Below, piece after piece: positions 1 through 7,226 of a stretch of 11,862 nt of DNA. The notes under the pieces are model-generated. The model was not told where the DNA came from. It saw only the letters and a list, made by a program, of their open reading frames with translations, and made no database searches. A program made the position numbers and the translations under genes. The DNA is from Alphaproteobacteria bacterium (lineage in GTDB: Bacteria > Pseudomonadota > Alphaproteobacteria > Rhodospirillales > Rhodospirillaceae), in assembly GCA_015228695.1 (NCBI GenBank), contig JADGDA010000051.1:1-11862 (forward strand). The letters are read 5' to 3'. Within the stretch, counting starts at the first letter, position 1; the number at the start of each line of letters is the position of its first letter.

Positions 1-411
1 AGTCTGACCTTTCCCCTGGCCACCCGGCCGGAGACGGCGGCCCATGCGGTGGAGGGCGGCGGCGATGCCGTGGCGGCGCTCGCCGCCGCCGCGCGCCGGG
101 CGGGGCTGGGGAACCTGACCACGGAGGTCCGCGATCTGGAGCGGCACCCCTTGTCGGGACCGGAATTGAGCCGATTTGCCGCCGTGGTCTTCGACCCTCC
201 CCGCGCCGGAGCCAAGGCCCAGGCCCAGATATTGGCCGTCTCGGGGCCGGCCCTGGTGGTCGCCGTCTCCTGCCACCCGCCGACCTTCGCCCGCGACGCC
301 CGTATCCTGGTGGACGGCGGTTATCGTCTGCGTTCCGTGACTCCGGTGGATCAGTTCCCATGGTCGCCCCATCTGGAACTGGTGGCGGTCTTCCGCCGCG
401 CCCCTGTATGA
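1..411 (+). CDS. Class I SAM-dependent RNA (uracil-5-) methyltransferase, RlmD/TrmA family, 3' end only
   Basis: The 5' part lies outside the window; 136 codons in frame 1 are visible, ending in TGA at 409-411. Family members transfer a methyl group from S-adenosylmethionine to C5 of a uridine in rRNA or tRNA. The visible part is the C-terminal half of the methyltransferase domain. It has a motif resembling the FPLATR/VEG SAM-binding region near residues 4-21, DPPRAG near residues 69-74, and SCHPPTFARD, whose Cys (about residue 91) fits the catalytic nucleophile. A terminal PWSPHLE motif carries a Glu (about residue 126) that fits the family's general base. The normal C-terminal order suggests an intact protein, not a remnant. 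The uridine modified, and so the exact name (RlmD, RlmC or TrmA), cannot be told from this fragment. hldE follows after 75 bases. Confidence 0.88.
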   Translation, partial: SLTFPLATRPETAAHAVEGGGDAVAALAAAARRAGLGNLTTEVRDLERHPLSGPELSRFAAVVFDPPRAGAKAQAQILAVSGPALVVAVSCHPPTFARDARILVDGGYRLRSVTPVDQFPWSPHLELVAVFRRAPV

Positions 412-414
412 TGG

Positions 415-439
415 GCGAATGATCGAGGGGGGCATTCGC
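415..439. repeat. 7-bp perfect inverted repeat between the methyltransferase gene and hldE
   Basis: The arms GCGAATG (415-421) and CATTCGC (433-439) are perfect reverse complements separated by 11 bases. The repeat lies just after the methyltransferase stop and about 50 bases before the hldE start. There is no T-tract, so it is not a classical intrinsic terminator. It could be a weak RNA hairpin or a protein-binding site; nothing in the sequence decides between these. Confidence 0.35.
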
Positions 440-486
440 AATGACCTCCGCCGGAGAAGGGAGATGAGGGGGGAGATGAGAGGAAG

Positions 487-1950
487 ATGACCGACAAGTC
501 GGCGCTGGCCGCCCATGTGGACGCCTTGCGGGACACGCGGGTCCTGTGTGTCGGCGACGTGATGCTCGACCGGTTCGTCTATGGCGATGCGGAGCGGATT
601 TCGCCGGAAGCTCCCATCCCGGTGCTTCGGATCGTCCGCAAGGACACCATGCTGGGCGGGGCCGGCAACGTCGTGCGCAACATGGTGGCCCTGGGCGCGC
701 GGCCGGCGTTTCTGTCGGTGCGGGGCGACGATCCCGAAGGGCGGGAACTGGCCGCCCTGCTGGCCGAGCAGCAAACCGTCGACGCCCACCTCGTGGCGGA
801 ACCCCATCGTCAGACGACGGTCAAGACCCGCTATTTCGCCGCCGGGCAACAGCTTCTGCGCGCCGACCGGGAAACGGCCGCGCCCCTGGGACCGGCCGCC
901 TCCGACGAGATCGTGGAACGGGGGCGGAGGCTTCTGGACCACGTCACGGTGGTCGTCCTGTCCGACTACGGCAAAGGGGCCTTGACCCCGGAAGTGGTCG
1001 CCCGCCTGATCGAGGCCGCCCGCGACCGGGGACTCCCGGTGATCGTGGACCCGAAAGGCTCCGACTACGCCCGCTACCGGGGGGCGACCCTGTTGACCCC
1101 CAACCGGCGCGAGTTGGCGGAGGCCACCCACATGCCCGCCGGCACCGACGGTCAAGTCGTGGACGCCGCCCGCCACCTGCTGCGGACCTGTGGGGTGGAA
1201 GCGGTCCTGGCGACCCGGAGCCAGGACGGCATGACCCTGGTGCATTCCAGCGGCGAGGTGCATCACCTGCCCGCCGAGGCGCGCGAGGTGTTCGACGTCT
1301 CGGGCGCGGGGGACACGGTCGTCGCGACCCTGGCCACCGCCCTGGCGGCGGGGGTGCCGCTGACCGAAGCGGCGAAGCTGGCCAATGCCGCCGCCGGGGT
1401 GGTGGTGGGCAAGGTCGGAACCGCCGTCATTACCGCCGCCGATCTCGTCGCCGCCCTGCATCATCAGGATGTTCTGTCCGGCGAGTCCAAGGTCGACACC
1501 CTGGACGCCGCCGCCGACCGGGTCGCCCGCTGGCGCCGCCACGGTCTGAAGATCGGCTTCACCAACGGCTGTTTCGACCTCTTGCACCCCGGACACATTT
1601 CCCTGTTGGTCCAGGCGCGGGCGACCTGCGACCGTCTGGTCGTCGGCCTCAACAGCGACGCCTCCGTGTCCCGCCTCAAGGGGCCGGAACGGCCGGTGCA
1701 GTCGGAAGCGGGCCGCGCCCTGGTGCTCGCCTCCCTCGTCACCGTGGACCTGGTGGTGATCTTCGGCGAGGACACCCCGATCCGGCTGATCGAGACCCTG
1801 CGCCCCGACGTTCTGGTCAAGGGAGCCGATTACACCGAGGAAACGGTGGTCGGAGCCGGTCTGGTGCGGAGTTACGGCGGCCGCGTCGTCCTGGCGGACC
1901 TGGCCGCCGGGCACAGCACCACCGCGATAATCGCGCGCCTAGCGCGTTAG
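487..1950 (+). CDS. hldE: Bifunctional D-glycero-beta-D-manno-heptose-7-phosphate kinase / heptose-1-phosphate adenylyltransferase
   Basis: This 487-residue cytosolic enzyme performs two steps of ADP-heptose synthesis for the LPS inner core: phosphorylation of heptose-7-phosphate at C1, and adenylyl transfer to heptose-1-phosphate. The length matches full two-domain HldE (RfaE). The N-terminal ribokinase/PfkB-type domain (about 1-320) has GGAGNVVRN near residue 57 and DVSGAGDT at 270-277, with Asp276 as the expected catalytic base. The C-terminal cytidylyltransferase-like domain (about 345-487) has TNGCFDLLHPGH with the HxGH signature at 367-370. Its end carries a KGADYTEETVVGA region and the HSTT stretch typical of the family. 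The ATG follows a purine-rich run (GGGGGGAG, 468-475) that can serve as ribosome binding site. Other heptose genes (gmhA, gmhB, hldD) are not nearby. The last codons are copied in a tandem repeat beyond the stop. Confidence 0.96.
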   Translation: MTDKSALAAHVDALRDTRVLCVGDVMLDRFVYGDAERISPEAPIPVLRIVRKDTMLGGAGNVVRNMVALGARPAFLSVRGDDPEGRELAALLAEQQTVDAHLVAEPHRQTTVKTRYFAAGQQLLRADRETAAPLGPAASDEIVERGRRLLDHVTVVVLSDYGKGALTPEVVARLIEAARDRGLPVIVDPKGSDYARYRGATLLTPNRRELAEATHMPAGTDGQVVDAARHLLRTCGVEAVLATRSQDGMTLVHSSGEVHHLPAEAREVFDVSGAGDTVVATLATALAAGVPLTEAAKLANAAAGVVVGKVGTAVITAADLVAALHHQDVLSGESKVDTLDAAADRVARWRRHGLKIGFTNGCFDLLHPGHISLLVQARATCDRLVVGLNSDASVSRLKGPERPVQSEAGRALVLASLVTVDLVVIFGEDTPIRLIETLRPDVLVKGADYTEETVVGAGLVRSYGGRVVLADLAAGHSTTAIIARLAR

Positions 1951-1995
1951 AAGGTGGTCGCGCGCCTAGCGCGTTAGAAGGTGGTCGCGCGCTAA
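1931..1995 (+). repeat. 27-bp tandem repeat over the hldE stop codon
   Basis: Bases 1931-1957 and 1958-1984 are identical 27-mers, and a third copy begins at 1985 but matches for only 8 bases. Because 27 is a multiple of three, the hldE frame is kept: the stop TAG at 1948 recurs at 1975, and a TAA follows at 1993. Each full unit contains CGCGC-CTA-GCGCG (1934-1946 and 1961-1973), a 5-bp hairpin with a 3-base loop. A local slippage duplication is the simplest origin. The paired hairpins might slow polymerase between hldE and the convergent tRNA gene, but that is a guess. Confidence 0.9.
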
Positions 1996-2012
1996 TCCGT
2001 TTGAACAGAGGC

Positions 2013-2089
2013 TGGTGGGCCCGGCAGGACTCGAACCTGCAACCAGACCGTTATGAGCGGCCGGCTCTAACCAATTGAGCTACAGGCCC
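2013..2089 (-). tRNA. tRNA with anticodon CAU, most likely tRNA-Ile2 (lysidine type)
   Basis: On the minus strand a complete 77-base cloverleaf including the encoded CCA can be folded. The acceptor stem is GGGCCTG/CGGGCCC, with one T-G wobble. The D arm is GCTC...GAGC, the anticodon stem GGCCG/CGGTC with loop CTCATAA, and the T arm GCAGG-TTCGAGT-CCTGC. The anticodon is CAT. Three tRNA types carry CAU: initiator Met, elongator Met and Ile2, whose C34 is changed to lysidine by TilS to read AUA. The acceptor stem starts like common bacterial tRNA-Ile(GAU) (GGGCC...), and G1-C72 is paired, unlike an initiator tRNA. Ile2 is therefore favoured over Met. The gene is convergent with hldE and divergent from ppdK. 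Confidence 0.93.
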
Positions 2090-2322
2090 GTAGCCGAGGG
2101 CGAGATTAGCGCAGGCCGGGGCCGCATGCTACGCCGTCGTGACGTCCGGGGGGCGAATCGGGGGAGAGAACCGGGCGACGGGCCACGGCGGGGATGGGGG
2201 CGCGGCGGCTTGGGAGCCAAGGAAAACGCCCGCGCGGCCGGTCTCTTTGGAAGCTGTTGAAAAAGATATTGCGTCGGCGGAAAAAAATGAGCACTTCGAT
2301 GCCAGGATTTCGAGTCCCGGCG

Positions 2323-2351
2323 TTGAAAGCCATGGGCCGAGTAGCGTTATT
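2323..2351 (+). promoter_or_regulatory. Possible sigma-70-type promoter for ppdK
   Basis: TTGAAA (2323-2328) matches the -35 consensus at five of six bases. It is followed after 17 bases by GTTATT (2346-2351), only a partial -10 match. The gap between the tRNA and ppdK (2090-2378) is unusually A-rich for this genome around 2255-2290, as expected of a promoter region. A GGGGGGA run (2364-2370) eight bases before the ATG serves as ribosome binding site. The rest of the gap shows no further gene. Confidence 0.3.
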
Positions 2352-2378
2352 TTCGCGGATTGAGGGGGGAACAGGACT

Positions 2379-5057
2379 ATGACGAAGTGGGTGTACACGT
2401 TCGGGGACGGGAAGGCCGAGGGCAAGTCGGCGATGAAGAACCTTCTTGGGGGGAAGGGGGCCAATCTGGCCGAGATGGCGGGGCTTGGCCTGCCGGTGCC
2501 TCCGGGTTTCACCATCACCACCGAAGTCTGCACCTACTACTACGACCACGGCCAGACCTATCCCTCGGACCTGAAGGACGCGGTCAACACCGCTCTGGCC
2601 GGGGTGGAGAAGATCATCGGGATGAAGTTCGGCGATGCCAAGAGCCCGCTGCTGGTCTCGGTGCGGTCGGGCGCGCGGGCGTCGATGCCGGGGATGATGG
2701 ACACCATCCTCAACCTGGGGCTGAACGACGTGACGGTGGAGGGGCTGGCGGCCAGTTCGGGCGACGCCCGTTTCGCTTATGACAGCTATCGCCGGTTCAT
2801 CCAGATGTATTCGAACGTGGTTCTGGACGTGGGCCACCACAACTTCGAGCACATCCTCCAGGAGCTGAAGGACAGCCGGGGGATCAAGCTGGACACCGAG
2901 CTGACCGCCGACGACTGGAAGAAGATCGTCAAGCTGTTCGAGGCGAAGGTGAAGGACGCGACCGGGAAGCCGTTCCCGCAGGATGTGCACGACCAGTTGT
3001 GGGGCGCCATCGGGGCGGTGTTCGGGAGCTGGATGAACCAGCGGGCGATCACCTATCGCCGCCTGAACGACATCCCGGCCAACTGGGGCACGGCGGTGAA
3101 CGTGCAGAGCATGGTGTTCGGCAACATGGGCGACGACTCGGCGACCGGCGTCGCGTTCACCCGCGACCCGTCCACCGGCGAGAACGCATTTTACGGCGAG
3201 TATCTGGTGAACGCCCAGGGCGAGGACGTGGTGGCGGGCATCCGGACCCCGCAGAACATCTCGATCGTGGGCAAGAACAAGCAGAAATCCACCCTGCCCG
3301 CGATGGAAGAGGTGATGCCGGCCCTGTACCGGGAACTGAACGACATCCGCGACAAGCTGGAGCGTCACTACACCGACATGCAGGACATGGAATTCACCAT
3401 CCAGAAGAACAAGCTCTGGATGTTGCAGACCCGCAATGGCAAGCGGACGGCCAAGGCGGCCTTGAAGATCGCGATCGATCTGGCCAACGAGGGGCTGATC
3501 AGCAAGAAGGAAGCGGTGGGCCGGGTCGATCCGGCGCAGCTTGACCAGTTGCTGCATCCGACCCTGGACCCGAAGTTCAAGAAGACGGTGCTGGCGCGCG
3601 GGCTTCCGGCGTCTCCTGGGGCGGCCTCGGGTCAGGTGGTGTTCTCCGCGGACGAGGCCGAGGCCTGGGTGCGCGAGGGCAAGAAGGTGATGCTGGTGCG
3701 GGTGGAGACGTCTCCGGAGGACATCGGGGGCATGCACGTGGCGGCGGGCATCCTGACCACCCGTGGCGGCATGACCAGCCACGCGGCGGTGGTCGCGCGG
3801 GGCATGGGGCGCGCGTGCGTGGCGGGCTGCGGCGAGATCACGGTGAACTACAAGACGAAGAGCTTCTCGGCGGGCTCGACGACGGTGAAGGAAGGGGACG
3901 TGATCACCATCGACGGCTCCACCGGCGAGGTGATGCTGGGCGAGGTTCCGATGATCCAGCCGGAACTGACGGACGACTTTGCGCGGTTGATGGAGTGGGC
4001 GGACACCATCCGGACGATGAAGGTGCGCGCCAACGCGGAAACCCCGCTGGACGCCGGAATGGCGCGGAAGTTCGGGTGCGAGGGGATCGGCCTGTGCCGG
4101 ACCGAGCACATGTTCTTCGACCCGAAGCGGATCATTTCCATGCGGGAGATGATACTGGCGAAGGACGAGGCGGGGCGGCGGACGGCGCTGGCGAAGCTGT
4201 TGCCGTTCCAGCGGGACGACTTCGCGGAGCTGTTCACGATCATGGCCGGACTTCCGGTGACGATCCGCCTGCTCGACCCGCCGCTGCACGAGTTCCTCCC
4301 GCACACCGACGCGGAAATCGCCGAGGTGGTGAAGGCGTCGGGCGTGGACGCGGAAACGGTGCGGGCGCGGGGGGCCCAGTTGCATGAGTACAACCCGATG
4401 CTGGGGCATCGCGGGGTGCGTCTTGGGATCACCTACCCTGAGATTTACGAGATGCAGGCGCAGGCGATCTTCGAGGCCGCGGTCGCGGTGACGAAGAAGG
4501 GCGGCAAGCCTGTGGTTCCGGAAGTGATGATCCCGCTGGTGTGCACGAAGGCGGAGTTCGACCTGATGAAGGCGGCCATCGACAAGATGGCGCAGCAGGT
4601 GTTCAAGGCGACCGGGACGACGCTGGAATACCTGGTGGGGACGATGATCGAGCTTCCGCGCGCGGCGTTGCAGGCGGGGGTGATCGCGGAGACGGCGGAG
4701 TTCTTCAGCTTTGGCACCAACGATCTGACCCAGACGACGCTGGGAATGTCGCGCGACGACTCGGCCGGGTTCCTTGAGGTGTACCGGGAGAAGGGGATCT
4801 TCGAGAAGGACCCGTTCGCGAGCCTGGACCAGACGGGCGTCGGCGAGCTGATCGAGATCGCGGTGGAGCGGGGCAAGAAGACCCGCCCGGACGTCAAGAC
4901 CGGGATCTGCGGCGAGCACGGAGGCGACCCGGCCTCGATCATGTTCTGCCAGAAGGCGGGCCTGAGCTATGTGTCGTGCTCCCCGTACCGGGTGCCGATC
5001 GCCCGCCTGGCCGCCGCCCAGGCCGCCATCGGCGTCGAGGGCGACCGCACCAAGTAA
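2379..5057 (+). CDS. ppdK: Pyruvate, phosphate dikinase
   Basis: This cytosolic enzyme reversibly converts pyruvate, ATP and phosphate to phosphoenolpyruvate, AMP and pyrophosphate, linking gluconeogenesis and glycolysis. At 892 residues it is full length for bacterial PPDK. The N-terminal ATP-grasp-type nucleotide-binding domain (about 1-345) includes GGKGANLAEM at 24-33. The central swivelling phosphohistidine domain (about 400-510) has GGMTSHAAVVARG, with His468 as the phosphocarrier. Thr466, two residues earlier, is at the position that PPDK regulatory proteins phosphorylate in other organisms. The C-terminal TIM-barrel PEP/pyruvate-binding domain has GLCRTEHMFF, SFGTNDLTQTT and CGEHGGDP, with Cys844 the catalytic acid. 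The His-to-Cys spacing of 376 equals that of the Clostridium symbiosum enzyme (His455/Cys831). The gene has its own upstream region and a strong hairpin behind it, so it is probably monocistronic. Confidence 0.98.
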   Translation: MTKWVYTFGDGKAEGKSAMKNLLGGKGANLAEMAGLGLPVPPGFTITTEVCTYYYDHGQTYPSDLKDAVNTALAGVEKIIGMKFGDAKSPLLVSVRSGARASMPGMMDTILNLGLNDVTVEGLAASSGDARFAYDSYRRFIQMYSNVVLDVGHHNFEHILQELKDSRGIKLDTELTADDWKKIVKLFEAKVKDATGKPFPQDVHDQLWGAIGAVFGSWMNQRAITYRRLNDIPANWGTAVNVQSMVFGNMGDDSATGVAFTRDPSTGENAFYGEYLVNAQGEDVVAGIRTPQNISIVGKNKQKSTLPAMEEVMPALYRELNDIRDKLERHYTDMQDMEFTIQKNKLWMLQTRNGKRTAKAALKIAIDLANEGLISKKEAVGRVDPAQLDQLLHPTLDPKFKKTVLARGLPASPGAASGQVVFSADEAEAWVREGKKVMLVRVETSPEDIGGMHVAAGILTTRGGMTSHAAVVARGMGRACVAGCGEITVNYKTKSFSAGSTTVKEGDVITIDGSTGEVMLGEVPMIQPELTDDFARLMEWADTIRTMKVRANAETPLDAGMARKFGCEGIGLCRTEHMFFDPKRIISMREMILAKDEAGRRTALAKLLPFQRDDFAELFTIMAGLPVTIRLLDPPLHEFLPHTDAEIAEVVKASGVDAETVRARGAQLHEYNPMLGHRGVRLGITYPEIYEMQAQAIFEAAVAVTKKGGKPVVPEVMIPLVCTKAEFDLMKAAIDKMAQQVFKATGTTLEYLVGTMIELPRAALQAGVIAETAEFFSFGTNDLTQTTLGMSRDDSAGFLEVYREKGIFEKDPFASLDQTGVGELIEIAVERGKKTRPDVKTGICGEHGGDPASIMFCQKAGLSYVSCSPYRVPIARLAAAQAAIGVEGDRTK

Positions 5058-5064
5058 CCCCCTC

Positions 5065-5097
5065 CCCCCCGCCCCGGAAATCCTCCGGGGCGGGGGG
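5065..5097 (+). terminator. Strong GC hairpin after ppdK (terminator-like, no T-tract)
   Basis: Starting eight bases after the ppdK stop, 5065-5078 and 5084-5097 pair perfectly in a 14-bp, almost all G-C stem with a 5-base loop (AATCC). No run of T follows, so it is not a textbook Rho-independent terminator. Such GC stems commonly end or protect transcripts in high-GC bacteria. Confidence 0.6.
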
Positions 5098-5139
5098 CGC
5101 GGGCATCTTCGCCCGTGACCGGCCGGGGCGTCGCCCCGG
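5098..5139 (+). other. Two further hairpins in the ppdK-PBP spacer
   Basis: After the main stem come 5098-5104 with 5111-5117 (7 bp including one G-T pair, 6-base loop) and CCGGGGC/GCCCCGG (5123-5129 with 5133-5139, 3-base loop). Together with the first stem they fill almost the whole 106-base spacer. They lie just ahead of a possible -10-like TATGTT (5146-5151) that lacks a convincing -35. Confidence 0.4.
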
Positions 5140-5163
5140 ACCCGGTATGTTTGCAGAGTCCCG

Positions 5164-7179
5164 ATGTCCCTGCACGCCGACCCCACCGATCGGCCCGCGC
5201 GGCCGCGCAAGCCTCCCCCGGGAACGAAGCCCGCGGGAACGGGGAAGGCGAGGAGGAAAGAGCGTCCCAAGGGGCCGGGGAAGAAACGCTCCCCGTTCTG
5301 GCGGATCGTCTCGGTTCTTCTCGCCGCCGGTGTTTGGGCGGGCGTGGCCGTTCTTGCCGTCGTGGCGTGGTACGCCTCCGACCTGCCCAGCGTGGACAGT
5401 GGTGCGGCGACCCGGCGCCGCCCGTCCGTCACCCTGCTGTCCAGCGACGGACAGGTCGTCGCCGCCGTGGGCGACGTCTATGGCGATCCGCTGCGGCTGA
5501 GCGAGATGCCGCCCTATCTGCCGAAGGCCCTGCTGTCCATCGAGGACCGGCGGTTCTACAGCCACTTCGGCATCGATCCCATCGGTCTGGCGCGGGCCGC
5601 GTTCGTCAATCTCCGCGCCGGCCATGTGGTGCAGGGCGGCAGCACCCTGACCCAGCAGGTGGCGAAAAATCTGTTCCTCACCCCGGAGCGTCACTTCAAG
5701 CGCAAGGTGCAGGAACTGCTGCTCGCCCTGTGGCTGGAGCACACCTTCACCAAGGATCAGATTCTCACCCTTTATCTCAACCGGGTGTATCTGGGCAGCG
5801 GCTCCTTCGGTGTGGACGCGGCGGCCCACCGTTATTTCGGCCGTTCCGCCCGCGAGGTGACCCTGTATCAGGCGGCCATGCTGGCCGGCCTGCCCAAGGC
5901 TCCCTCCCGGTACAATCCGGCCCGCGACCTTGAGGCCGCCGACCGCCGGGCGCGGCAGGTGCTGGCGGCCATGGTCGATGCCGGCATGCTGGAGGAACGC
6001 CAAGCCAAGGCGGTTCAGGCTTCCGCCGAGACGGCCACCGCCGCGGCGCAGACGCCGACCGGTCCCTATTTCGCCGACTGGCTCCTGGGGCAGATTCCCT
6101 CGTTCATCGGTCCCATCGACCGCGATCTGGTGGTGGTCACGACCCTGGACCGCGCCATTCAGGTCAAGGCCGAGGACTCCCTGGAGGCCCTGCTCGGCGG
6201 GCGGGGGGCCAAGGCGCGGGTCAGCCAGGGGGCGGCCGTGGTTCTCGGGATCGACGGCGCCGTCCGCGCCATGGTCGGGGGCCGGGAGTACGGCGACAGC
6301 CAGTTCAACCGCGCGGTCCTGGCCCAGCGTCAGCCGGGATCGGCGTTCAAGCCGTTCGTGTTCCTGGCCGGTCTGGAGAGCGGTCTCACCCCGGAGTCCA
6401 TGGTTCTCGACGCGCCGGTTTCGGTGGGCGGCTGGAAGCCCAAGAACTTTTCCGGCAAGTACGAGGGCGAGGTGACGATGGCCCACGCGCTTGCCCACTC
6501 TATCAACACCGCGACGGTGCGCATCGCCGACCGGGCCGGATTGAAGCAGGTCGCGAAAACCGCCCGCCGCTTCGGACTGCCCATGCCGGAGCATCCCGAC
6601 GCCTCGATCAGCCTCGGCACCAGCGAGGTCGATCTGTTGAGCCTGACCGCCGCCTATGCCCCCTTCGCCAACGGGGGGTTCGGCGTCCTCCCCTTCGGCG
6701 TGATCGAGATCCGCGAGCGCGGCGGGCAGGTCCTGTACCGCCGCGAGGGCCAGGGGCCGGGCCGCGTGCTCGATTCCGAAAATCTGGGAGCCATGAACCG
6801 GATGCTGGCCGGAGTGGTCGCCGGGGGGACGGCCCGCAAGGCCGCCCTCGACCGCCCCGCCGCCGGCAAGACCGGCACCACCCAGGACTTCCGCGATGCC
6901 TGGTTCGTGGGCTTCACCGCCGATTACGTGGCGGGGGTGTGGCTCGGCAACGACGACAACAAGCCCATGAAGGCCATCACCGGAGGCAGTCTTCCCGCGC
7001 AGCTCTGGCGGGAGGTGATGGTGGAGGCCCACAAGGGCCTTTCCCTGCGGCCGCTGCCCGGAGCGGAAACCCCCTCCGCCTCCGTCGCGGCATCGGGCGA
7101 CGAGCCGGTGGAAAGCGTCGTGCGTCAGGAGGATCAAGGATTCCTCGACAACCTGTTGCGCGATGTGTTTGGAAATTGA
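5164..7179 (+). CDS. Class A penicillin-binding protein (bifunctional peptidoglycan glycosyltransferase / DD-transpeptidase, PBP1 family)
   Basis: This inner-membrane enzyme polymerises lipid II into glycan strands and cross-links stem peptides in the periplasm. It has 671 residues. A basic, Pro/Lys-rich cytoplasmic tail (1-45) leads into one transmembrane anchor (about 46-69). A GT51 glycosyltransferase domain follows (about 95-270), with EDRRFYSHFGID (catalytic Glu127) and GGSTLTQQ. The transpeptidase domain (about 320-640) has all three penicillin-binding motifs: SAFK (Ser393 nucleophile, Lys396), SIN (446-448) and KTG (569-571). It is shorter than E. coli PBP1A (about 850) and seems to lack the large extra insert between the domains. 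The ATG at 5164 has only a weak ribosome-binding sequence (AGAG, 5155-5158), but the N-terminal layout fits. Which class A subtype it is cannot be fixed by eye, so no symbol is given. Confidence 0.95.
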   Translation: MSLHADPTDRPARPRKPPPGTKPAGTGKARRKERPKGPGKKRSPFWRIVSVLLAAGVWAGVAVLAVVAWYASDLPSVDSGAATRRRPSVTLLSSDGQVVAAVGDVYGDPLRLSEMPPYLPKALLSIEDRRFYSHFGIDPIGLARAAFVNLRAGHVVQGGSTLTQQVAKNLFLTPERHFKRKVQELLLALWLEHTFTKDQILTLYLNRVYLGSGSFGVDAAAHRYFGRSAREVTLYQAAMLAGLPKAPSRYNPARDLEAADRRARQVLAAMVDAGMLEERQAKAVQASAETATAAAQTPTGPYFADWLLGQIPSFIGPIDRDLVVVTTLDRAIQVKAEDSLEALLGGRGAKARVSQGAAVVLGIDGAVRAMVGGREYGDSQFNRAVLAQRQPGSAFKPFVFLAGLESGLTPESMVLDAPVSVGGWKPKNFSGKYEGEVTMAHALAHSINTATVRIADRAGLKQVAKTARRFGLPMPEHPDASISLGTSEVDLLSLTAAYAPFANGGFGVLPFGVIEIRERGGQVLYRREGQGPGRVLDSENLGAMNRMLAGVVAGGTARKAALDRPAAGKTGTTQDFRDAWFVGFTADYVAGVWLGNDDNKPMKAITGGSLPAQLWREVMVEAHKGLSLRPLPGAETPSASVAASGDEPVESVVRQEDQGFLDNLLRDVFGN

Positions 7180-7196
7180 GAAAAGCGGGCTAACGT
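7169..7196 (+). promoter_or_regulatory. Possible promoter for cysS
   Basis: TTGGAA (7169-7174) and TAACGT (7191-7196) are 16 bases apart, overlapping the end of the PBP gene and ending 30 bases before the cysS ATG. Both boxes are only partial matches. Read-through from the PBP gene is an equally good explanation for cysS expression. Confidence 0.25.
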
Positions 7197-7226
7197 GCCG
7201 CCCTTCCCAAGAAACGGAATCCCCCC

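Noticed and set aside
546..2078. 510-codon plus-strand frame overlapping hldE and the tRNA
   Set aside because: It is a shadow of hldE in another frame with Arg/Gly/Pro-rich composition. Its tail (ARQDSNLQPDRYERPALT) is the well-known false translation of an antisense tRNA.
2106..5432. 1108-codon open frame on the minus strand opposite ppdK
   Set aside because: It is antisense to a gene with complete catalytic motifs. Its translation is Arg/His/Pro-rich low-complexity sequence typical of shadow frames in high-GC DNA. The same applies to the long minus-strand frames at 4939-7137, 7134-8711, 8632-10200 and 10455-11684.
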